DNA of 58,675 bases, taken from JAATGA01 sp047605605. Its GTDB lineage: Bacteria > Pseudomonadota > Alphaproteobacteria > Rhodobacterales > Rhodobacteraceae. Where the stretch lies: assembly GCA_047605605.1 (NCBI GenBank), contig JASGFG010000012.1, forward strand, positions 1 to 58,675, in the 5' to 3' direction. Each line of letters begins with the position of its first letter. Positions within the stretch are counted from its first letter, which is position 1. Position numbers and translations under genes: made by a program. Positions 53,205 through 58,675 of the stretch are shown one piece after another. A model generated the notes under the pieces. The model had not been told where the DNA came from, did no database searches, and saw only the letters and a list, made by a program, of their open reading frames with translations.

Positions 53205-54860
53205 TCACCGGGTGAATTTCTTGTATTTCACCCGCTTCGGTTCCACCGAATCCGGCCCAAGGCGGCGGATCTTGTCGGCCTCGTAATCCCCGAAGTTGCC
53301 CTCGAAGAACTCGACATGCGCATCGCCCTCGAACGCGAGGATGTGCGTGCACAGCCGGTCGAGGAAAAAGCGGTCGTGCGAAATGATGATCGCGCAGCCG
53401 GCGAAATTCTCGATCGCCGCCTCGAGCGCCTGAAGCGTTTCCACGTCCAGATCGTTGGTCGGTTCGTCCAGCAGCAGGACGTTCCCGCCGGATTTCAGCA
53501 GTTTTGCCATGTGGACGCGGTTGCGTTCCCCGCCCGACAGCAGGCCGACCTTTTTCTGCTGGTCGGCACCCTTGAAGTTGAACGACCCCACATAGTTGCG
53601 GCTGTTGATCTGCGCATCGCCCAGTTCGATCAGTTCCGCCCCGCCCGAGATTTCTTCCCACACGTTCTTTTCGGGGTCGAGGCTGTCGCGCGACTGGTCG
53701 ACATAGGACATCTTCACCGTGTCGCCGATGGTGATCGTGCCTTCGTCGGGCTGTTCGTTGCCGGTGATCATCTTGAACAGCGTCGATTTCCCCGCGCCGT
53801 TCGGGCCGATCACACCGATGATGCCGCCGGGCGGCAGGCTGAACGACAGGTTCTCGATCAACAGCTTGTCGCCCATGTGCTTCTTCAGGCCCTCGACCTC
53901 GATCACCTTGCCGCCAAGGCGGGGCCCGTGCGGGATGACGATCTGGGCCTTGCCGACCAGCTCCTTGACCGATTCATCGGCCATCTTGTTATAGGCGGAA
54001 ATACGGGCCTTGGATTTCGCCTGACGGGCCTTGGCCCCGGCGCGGATCCATTCCAGTTCCTTTTCCATGACCTTCTGCTTGGCCTTGTCCTCGCGCGCCT
54101 CCTGGGCCATGCGCTTGGCCTTGGCCTCCAGCCAGGAGGAATAGTTCCCCTCATGCGGGATGCCGCGGCCGCGTTCCAGTTCCAGGATCCAGGTCGTGAT
54201 GTCGTCCAGGAAATAACGGTCGTGGGTCACGGTCAGGATCGTGCCCTTGTAGTCGATCAGGTGCTTTTGCAGCCAGGCGATGGTTTCGGCGTCCAGGTGG
54301 TTGGTCGGTTCGTCCAAGAGCAGCATGTCCGGCGCTTCGAGCAGCAGCTTGCACAGCGCCACGCGGCGACGCTCGCCCCCCGACAGGGTTTCGACATCGG
54401 CGTCATCCGGAGGGCAGCGCAAGGCCTCCAGCGCGACATCGACCTGGCTGTCCAGATCCCACAGGTTTTCGGCGTCGATCTCGTCTTGCAGGCGCGCCAT
54501 CTCCTCGGCGGTGTCGTCAGAGTAGTTCATCGCCAGTTCGTTGTAACGGTCGAGCTTGGCCTGTTTGGCCTTCACCCCCTCCATCACGTTGCCGCGCACG
54601 TTCAGCTGCGGGTCCAGCCAGGGTTCCTGCGGCAGATAGCCGACCTTGGCGCCCTTGGCGGCCCAGGCCTCGCCCTGGAAATCCTTGTCGATGCCGGCCA
54701 TGACCTTCAGCAGCGTCGATTTCCCCGCGCCGTTCACGCCCACCACGCCAATCTTGACGCCGGGCAGGAAGTTCAGGCGGATGTTCTCGAACACCTTCTT
54801 GCCGCCGGGATAGGTCTTGGACACGCCATCCATGTGGTAGACGTATTGATACGAGGCCAT
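53205..54860 (-). CDS. ettA: Energy-dependent translational throttle protein EttA (551 aa)
   Basis: ABC-F protein with two nucleotide domains and no membrane part. Walker A motifs are GVNGAGKST and GPNGAGKST; signatures LSGGERRRVALC and LSGGERNRVHMAK; Walker B MLLLDEPTNHLD and VLLLDEPTNDLD. The start MASYQYVYHMDGVSKTYPGGKKV and the arm and linker (KELEWIRAGAKARQAKSKARI) are EttA-specific. Binds the ribosomal E site and links the first peptide bond to the ATP/ADP ratio. Confidence 0.96.
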   Translation of the reverse strand: MASYQYVYHMDGVSKTYPGGKKVFENIRLNFLPGVKIGVVGVNGAGKSTLLKVMAGIDKDFQGEAWAAKGAKVGYLPQEPWLDPQLNVRGNVMEGVKAKQAKLDRYNELAMNYSDDTAEEMARLQDEIDAENLWDLDSQVDVALEALRCPPDDADVETLSGGERRRVALCKLLLEAPDMLLLDEPTNHLDAETIAWLQKHLIDYKGTILTVTHDRYFLDDITTWILELERGRGIPHEGNYSSWLEAKAKRMAQEAREDKAKQKVMEKELEWIRAGAKARQAKSKARISAYNKMADESVKELVGKAQIVIPHGPRLGGKVIEVEGLKKHMGDKLLIENLSFSLPPGGIIGVIGPNGAGKSTLFKMITGNEQPDEGTITIGDTVKMSYVDQSRDSLDPEKNVWEEISGGAELIELGDAQINSRNYVGSFNFKGADQQKKVGLLSGGERNRVHMAKLLKSGGNVLLLDEPTNDLDVETLQALEAAIENFAGCAIIISHDRFFLDRLCTHILAFEGDAHVEFFEGNFGDYEADKIRRLGPDSVEPKRVKYKKFTR

Positions 54861-54939
54861 CGGGAATGCTCCATGTCACGGGTTGCCGTGCATGTAGCGA
54901 ATGCGGCGGCAAAGGGCAACAAAGCCTGGGCGCGGGGCG

Positions 54940-54984
54940 CGCGGAGTTTTCAAAAACTCCGCGGCGGAGCCTTTGAAGGCTCCG
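54940..54984. terminator. Two tandem hairpins between the GNAT gene and ettA
   Basis: CGCGGAGTTTT (54940-54950) and AAAACTCCGCG (54953-54963) form an 11-bp stem; next to it CGGAGCCTT (54965-54973) and AAGGCTCCG (54976-54984) form a 9-bp stem. Both have two-base formal loops that would open in practice. Likely terminates the GNAT transcript. Confidence 0.6.
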
Positions 54985-55010
54985 GGGTCGGGCTGATTGC
55001 TGGCCCCGGC

Positions 55011-55472
55011 TTACAACGCCCGGGAAAACCAGTGATGGGCATAGGGGTTGTCGTTATAGCGCGGGATTTCGGCCCAACCCGCGCGGCGGTAAAAGGCGAC
55101 GGCGGCGGGCAGATGGCGGCTGGTGTCAAGGCACAGCCGGGAAAATCCAAAGCCCCGCGCCCGATCCTCGACCGCCGCCATCAGCGTCTGCGCAAGCCCC
55201 CGCCCCCGCGCCGCGGGCGCGACCCACAGCCGCTTGACCTCGCCCACAGCGGGGCCAAGGCGGCGCAAGGCCACGCATCCCATCGCCGCATCGCCCTGCC
55301 AAGCCAGCAGGAACACCCCCTGCGGCGGCGAAAGCTCGGCCGGGTCGCCCGGCGGGCCGGGGTCGAAGCCGCCCGGAAAGATCCGCGCCAGCTCGTCGAA
55401 ATAGGCGCCCATGCAGGCGCGCGCCGGGGGCGAGGCGGCATCGGCAGGGCGGATGGTGAAGTCGCGGTCCAT
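55011..55472 (-). CDS. GNAT-family N-acetyltransferase (153 aa)
   Basis: The acetyl-CoA-binding motif A is VKRLWVAPAARGRGLAQTLM, followed by LDTSRHLPAAVAFYRRAGWAEI, the motif B segment. N-terminal FTIRPADA is typical. Substrate unknown. ATG 55472. Confidence 0.88.
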   Translation of the reverse strand: MDRDFTIRPADAASPPARACMGAYFDELARIFPGGFDPGPPGDPAELSPPQGVFLLAWQGDAAMGCVALRRLGPAVGEVKRLWVAPAARGRGLAQTLMAAVEDRARGFGFSRLCLDTSRHLPAAVAFYRRAGWAEIPRYNDNPYAHHWFSRAL

Positions 55473-55571
55473 CGCCCTTGTCTGGACCCGTCGGCGCGCT
55501 GCGGCAAGCCCCCTCGGCGGCGGCGCTGCGGCGGTTATGACACTGGCACGACGATCCCCGCCGCAGGCTGG

Positions 55572-55625
55572 TTGACAAGCCCGGCCCCGCAGGCTGCATA
55601 GATACTACACTGAGTGTATCAGTAT
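55572..55625 (+). promoter_or_regulatory. Candidate nadD promoter and operator dyad
   Basis: TTGACA (55572-55577) with TGCATA 17 bases on forms a possible promoter. Over the expected start lies a nested dyad: TACAC-TGA-GTGTA (55606-55618) framed by ATACT (55602-55606) and AGTAT (55621-55625). Regulator unknown. Confidence 0.45.
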
Positions 55626-55691
55626 TGCCCCAGGGGAAGCCATGCCGGGGCAGGACGACAGGCCGCACAAGATGGGCCGCAAAAGCATTGA

Positions 55692-55711
55692 CTGGATCGA
55701 CGCCGATCCAG
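55692..55711 (+). promoter_or_regulatory. Hairpin in the nadD leader
   Basis: CTGGATCG-ACGC-CGATCCAG is a perfect 8-bp stem with four-base loop, ending about 10 bases before the ribosome site of nadD. It may affect translation or be part of a leader fold. Confidence 0.4.
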
Positions 55712-55732
55712 CCGGAACAGGGAACGGAAAAG

Positions 55733-56338
55733 ATGCGCGCCGGTTTTCCGCCCGCCGAACGGGGCATGGTGATCGGCCTTCTGGGCGGATCCTTCGATCC
55801 GGCGCATCAGGGCCATGTCCACATCACCGAACAGGCGCTGGCCCGGATGGGGCTGGATCAGGTCTGGTGGCTGGTCACGCCCGGCAATCCGCTGAAGGCG
55901 CGCCAGCCCGCGCCCATGGCCGAACGCATCGCCCGCGCCCGCACCCTGATGCGCGACCCCCGCGTCAGGATCACCGATCTGGAGGCGCGTCTGGGCACGC
56001 GATATACCGCGCAGACCATCCGGCGGCTGAAGGCGATCTATCCGGGCGTGCGCTTCGTCTGGCTGATGGGGGCCGACAATCTGGTGCAGTTCCACAAATG
56101 GGACCATTGGCGCGACATCATGCGCATGGTGCCGGTGGGGGTGCTGGCGCGCCCCGGATCTGGCGTCGCCGCCCGCACCTCGGTCGCGGCGCGGACCTTT
56201 CGCGGCAAAAGGGTCGGGCGGGGCGAATGGCTTGGCAACCGCAACCCGCCCGCCTGGGTTTTCGTGAACCTGCCGCTGAACAAGGCCTCCTCCAGCGCGA
56301 TCCGCGCGCGGGGAGAGTGGAAGGCCGGGAAAGGCTGA
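55733..56338 (+). CDS. nadD: Nicotinate-nucleotide adenylyltransferase (201 aa)
   Basis: Forms nicotinic acid adenine dinucleotide from NaMN and ATP in NAD synthesis. IGLLGGSFDPAHQGHVHI holds the HxGH nucleotidyltransferase motif; FVWLMGADNLVQFHKW and the end SSSAIRARGEWKAG with the ISSTxIR-like motif complete it. ATG 55733 has CGGAAAAG before it. The usual follower rsfS is not next to it here. Confidence 0.93.
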   Translation: MRAGFPPAERGMVIGLLGGSFDPAHQGHVHITEQALARMGLDQVWWLVTPGNPLKARQPAPMAERIARARTLMRDPRVRITDLEARLGTRYTAQTIRRLKAIYPGVRFVWLMGADNLVQFHKWDHWRDIMRMVPVGVLARPGSGVAARTSVAARTFRGKRVGRGEWLGNRNPPAWVFVNLPLNKASSSAIRARGEWKAGKG

Positions 56339-56675
56339 GGGGGGGGCAGAGGCGCCCTTGCCGCGACGGGTGCGTCAAAGGCAGCGGTCGGCACGATGCC
56401 TGAAACGGCGGCGTCTCGCACGGGCGCCAGGCACGCCGCCCCTCTGCTGTAACGGCGGGCACCCGCAGGGTCGTGCGCGCTCAGGGTCGCAAGGGGATCG
56501 GCCCGTGGCTGTTGCCCATCGTCGCAGGCGAGGGCGAGCCGGGGCGCCGGACAGGGCGCGCGATTTCCTCCAGACCGGCCGCGCGGCATCCCTGCACCAA
56601 GGCCCGTTGACGCCCGCGTGAACGGCGCGGCGCATGTCTTGCGGGAACGGCCTGCCAGCGGATAGCCTCCGCGCC
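56339..56675. other. Intergenic region between nadD and the carboxypeptidase gene
   Basis: 337 GC-rich bases. All frames present look like shadows; I see no RNA gene, strong hairpin with T-run or repeat. A promoter for the downstream gene may lie near its right end but no hexamers stand out. Confidence 0.5.
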
Positions 56676-58175
56676 ATGACGATTCCGTTCTCCAGACGCA
56701 TGATGCTGGCCGGGCTGACGGCCGCCATCGCCTCGCCCGCCCTGGCCGATCCGCTGGCGCGCTCGCTTCGCCCGCGGCCCCGGTCGCAGGCCGAGGCGAC
56801 GCCGGTGCCCGCCACCGCCAGGGTGGTGGAGCCGCCCGAACAGATCGTCCAGGCCGCCAGGTTGGGCGGCGTCACCGGCTTTGTGGTGATCGAGGCCGCC
56901 AGCGGCCGCGTGCTCGAGGCCGTCAGCCCCGACGCCAGCCTGCCCCCCGCCAGCGTCGCCAAGACCATCACCTCGCTTTACGCGCTGGAAAAGCTGGGGG
57001 CGGACCATCGCTTTCGCACCCGGGTCCTGGCCACCGGCCCGGTGGTGCAGGGCGTGGTGCAGGGCGACCTGATCCTTTCGGGCAGCGGCGACCCCTCGCT
57101 GACAACGGACCAGCTGGGCGATCTGGCGGCCCGGCTGTCGGCCGCCGGGGTCAAGGGCGTGACCGGGGGCTTTCTGGCCCATGCCGGGGCCTTGCCCGCC
57201 CTCAGCCGGCTGAGCGCCGACCAGCCCGAGCATGTCGGCTACAACCCCGGTCTTTCCGGGCTGAACCTGAACTTCAACCGCGTCCATTTCGAATGGAAGC
57301 GGGCCGGGACCGACTGGGCGCTGAGCATGGATGCCCGCGCCGAGCGGTTCGTGCCGCCGGTGGCCATGTCCTCGGTCCGCATCGTGCAGCGTGACACGCC
57401 GCTTTTCACCTATGAAGACGGCGCGTCGAGCGATGGCTGGACGGTCGCCTCAAAGGCGCTCGGCAAAGGCGGCAGCCGCTGGTTGCCGGTGCGCCACCCC
57501 GCGATCTACACCGCCGAGGTGTTTCGCACCCTGGCCGCGGCGCAGGGCATCCGCCTGCCCCCCGCAACGCTGATTACCAGCCTGCCCGCCGCCGCGCAGA
57601 CCGAACTGGCCCTGACCACGTCGGACCCGCTGGACGGCATCCTGCGCGACATGCTCAAGTTCTCGACCAATCTGACGGCGGAATGCGTGGGGCTGTCCTC
57701 CTCGGGCGGCGGCACGCTGGACGGATCGGGACAGGCAATGACCGACTGGGCTGGCGCGCGCTTTGGCATGGCATCGCAGTTCCATGGCCATTCCGGGCTG
57801 GATGGCCGGTCGCGCAGCAGCGCCACCGACATGGCCCGCGCCCTTCTGGCGGCCGACCGGGCGGGGGCTGGCCTGCGCGGCATCCTGCGAGAGATCGGGA
57901 TGCGCGACGAAAAGGGCAAGCCGGTCGAGGACAGCCCCGTTCGCGTGTTGGCCAAGACCGGAACGCTGAATTTCTGTTCGGGGCTGGCCGGGTTCATCTG
58001 CCCGCCGAACGGGCGCGATCTGGTCTTTGCGATCTTTTCGGCCGACGTTCCGCGACGCGAGGCGGTCCCGCCCCAGGAGCGCGAACAGCCGGCGGGCCTT
58101 CACCCCTGGCTGGGCCGGGCACGCGGGTTGCAGGGCCGGCTGATCACCCGCTGGGCGGGGCTTTACACCGCCTGA
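56676..58175 (+). CDS. dacB: D-alanyl-D-alanine carboxypeptidase/endopeptidase, PBP4 (DacB) type (499 aa)
   Basis: Periplasmic class C penicillin-binding protein. Signal MTIPFSRRMMLAGLTAAIASPALA (Tat-like, RRMMLAG). Catalytic motifs: PASVAKT (SxxK, about residue 92), FSTNL (SxN) and AKTGTL (KTG). The long insert between SxxK and SxN with GDLILSGSGDPSLTTDQL is PBP4-specific. Trims peptidoglycan stem peptides. ATG 56676 chosen at the signal peptide; a longer frame starts at 56634. Its end overlaps the convergent TerB-like gene by 13 bases. Confidence 0.93.
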   Translation: MTIPFSRRMMLAGLTAAIASPALADPLARSLRPRPRSQAEATPVPATARVVEPPEQIVQAARLGGVTGFVVIEAASGRVLEAVSPDASLPPASVAKTITSLYALEKLGADHRFRTRVLATGPVVQGVVQGDLILSGSGDPSLTTDQLGDLAARLSAAGVKGVTGGFLAHAGALPALSRLSADQPEHVGYNPGLSGLNLNFNRVHFEWKRAGTDWALSMDARAERFVPPVAMSSVRIVQRDTPLFTYEDGASSDGWTVASKALGKGGSRWLPVRHPAIYTAEVFRTLAAAQGIRLPPATLITSLPAAAQTELALTTSDPLDGILRDMLKFSTNLTAECVGLSSSGGGTLDGSGQAMTDWAGARFGMASQFHGHSGLDGRSRSSATDMARALLAADRAGAGLRGILREIGMRDEKGKPVEDSPVRVLAKTGTLNFCSGLAGFICPPNGRDLVFAIFSADVPRREAVPPQEREQPAGLHPWLGRARGLQGRLITRWAGLYTA

Positions 58176-58603
58176 GCCGGGGGCGGCAGGCGATGGCGGA
58201 CCCGCGCGCTCCATTCGATCGCGGCGGCGTGCAGGCGGTCGACGCTCAACTCGTGACGGATCTCCTCCAGCATCCGCATCTCGGCCTCGCGCAGGCGGCC
58301 GTCGGCGGCGGCCACGTCGCAGGCCAGCGCATAGGCGGTCTCGTTCAACCCTTCGGGCAGGGCATCGCGCAGCAGGCCAAACAGGGCATCCAGCCCGTCC
58401 TCCTCCTCGAACAGGTCAAAGACGATCTGGGCGATGGTGCGGATGCGGTCGGCGTCATAGGTCGCAAAGATCGGCATGTGATTTACCGTGCGGGTGATCG
58501 CCACCAGTTCGGCCGTGCGCATCTGTTCGTCCGAGGCGGATGTCGCGATCATCGTCGCGACCAGCGCATCCTGCGGCGAAAGCGAGGGGGGAACATCGGG
58601 CAC
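58163..58603 (-). CDS. TerB-like protein (146 aa)
   Basis: All-helical protein of the tellurite-resistance TerB fold: LVATMIATSASDEQMRTAELVAI and LACDVAAADGRLREAEMRMLEEI are two related metal-binding-like repeats with acidic residues. No signal peptide. Start GTG 58603, because GGAGG is eight bases upstream; TTG 58609 would be only two bases away. Function unknown; despite the name these proteins need not confer tellurite resistance. Confidence 0.82.
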   Translation of the reverse strand: MPDVPPSLSPQDALVATMIATSASDEQMRTAELVAITRTVNHMPIFATYDADRIRTIAQIVFDLFEEEDGLDALFGLLRDALPEGLNETAYALACDVAAADGRLREAEMRMLEEIRHELSVDRLHAAAIEWSARVRHRLPPPAQAV

Positions 58604-58675
58604 GGGCAAAACCTCCGGTTACGGGCAATCCAAGCTAGCCGCGGCGGGCAAGACCGGCAAGGGCGCGCGATTGCC

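Noticed and set aside
53202..55601. 799-residue plus-strand frame
   Set aside because: Opposite ettA and the GNAT gene, both with unmistakable motifs.
55642..56403. 253-residue frame overlapping nadD, with a fair ribosome site
   Set aside because: After the first 30 codons it is a shadow of nadD; the nadD frame has the HxGH motif and full family length.

Overview
The window is a high-GC chromosomal segment from an alphaproteobacterium, most likely a Rhodobacterales member near Paracoccus. This rests on family content (Hint_2 secreted protein, DUF1489, VPLPA-type C-terminal sorting signal, fused PhaAB-type antiporter subunit, Tat-exported OpgD-like protein, class II ribonucleotide reductase) and on gene style (ATGA overlaps, a recurring ATATCC-CGGGGG intergenic motif). 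I see no insertion sequence, prophage, CRISPR array or tRNA. Nearly all antisense long ORFs are GC-driven shadows.

Positions 1-10.5 kb are the accessory part: a likely catabolic cluster. A receiver-like regulator at the left edge has no phosphoacceptor Asp. It faces an FadH/Old Yellow Enzyme-type flavoenzyme that lacks one Fe-S cysteine. Convergent to that is a seven-gene unit livH-livM-livG-livF-SDR-VOC-livK (a complete branched-chain-type ABC importer with two enzymes inside), and upstream of it a cytochrome P450 whose start overlaps the stop of a 25-codon leader ORF. Import, P450 oxidation, alcohol/ketone interconversion and enone/dienoyl reduction would suit a hydrophobic or cyclic carbon source; the substrate is not evident.

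10.7-26.2 kb is mainly housekeeping: nrdJ with an unusually palindrome-rich upstream region, a Hint-domain protein, DUF1489, periplasmic glucan protein, VIT-type transporter, rpmG, a DUF533 protein, the RNase P RNA gene, an AmpD-like amidase coupled to an excalibur lipoprotein, gatA and gatC, a UPF0173 hydrolase, adenine deaminase and a DMT transporter. Between the last hydrolase and adenine deaminase two copies of a structured repeat lie head to head.

26.2-42 kb holds the six-gene mrp (pha) Na+(K+)/H+ antiporter operon with overlapping reading frames, yqgE, a DsbD-N protein, an ECF sigma factor overlapping a membrane-anchored VWA protein, an AidB-like acyl-CoA dehydrogenase, a cation diffusion facilitator, a small heat-shock gene with a sigma-32-like promoter and a ROSE-like RNA thermometer, and a trypsin-like protease.

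40.3-58.7 kb contains glcDEF (glycolate oxidase), a DUF599 protein, a C-type-lectin VPLPA-CTERM gene broken by one in-frame TGA, a MoxR/DUF58/DUF4159/GATase-like operon, ettA, a GNAT acetyltransferase, nadD with an operator-like dyad, a DacB-type D-Ala-D-Ala carboxypeptidase and a TerB-like protein.

The observations I would follow up first are the ROSE-like thermometer, the P450 leader ORF with an inverted repeat at its predicted start site, the mutually exclusive hairpins upstream of nrdJ, the covarying repeat pair at 23.2-23.5 kb, the sigma/VWA pair and the lectin nonsense codon.
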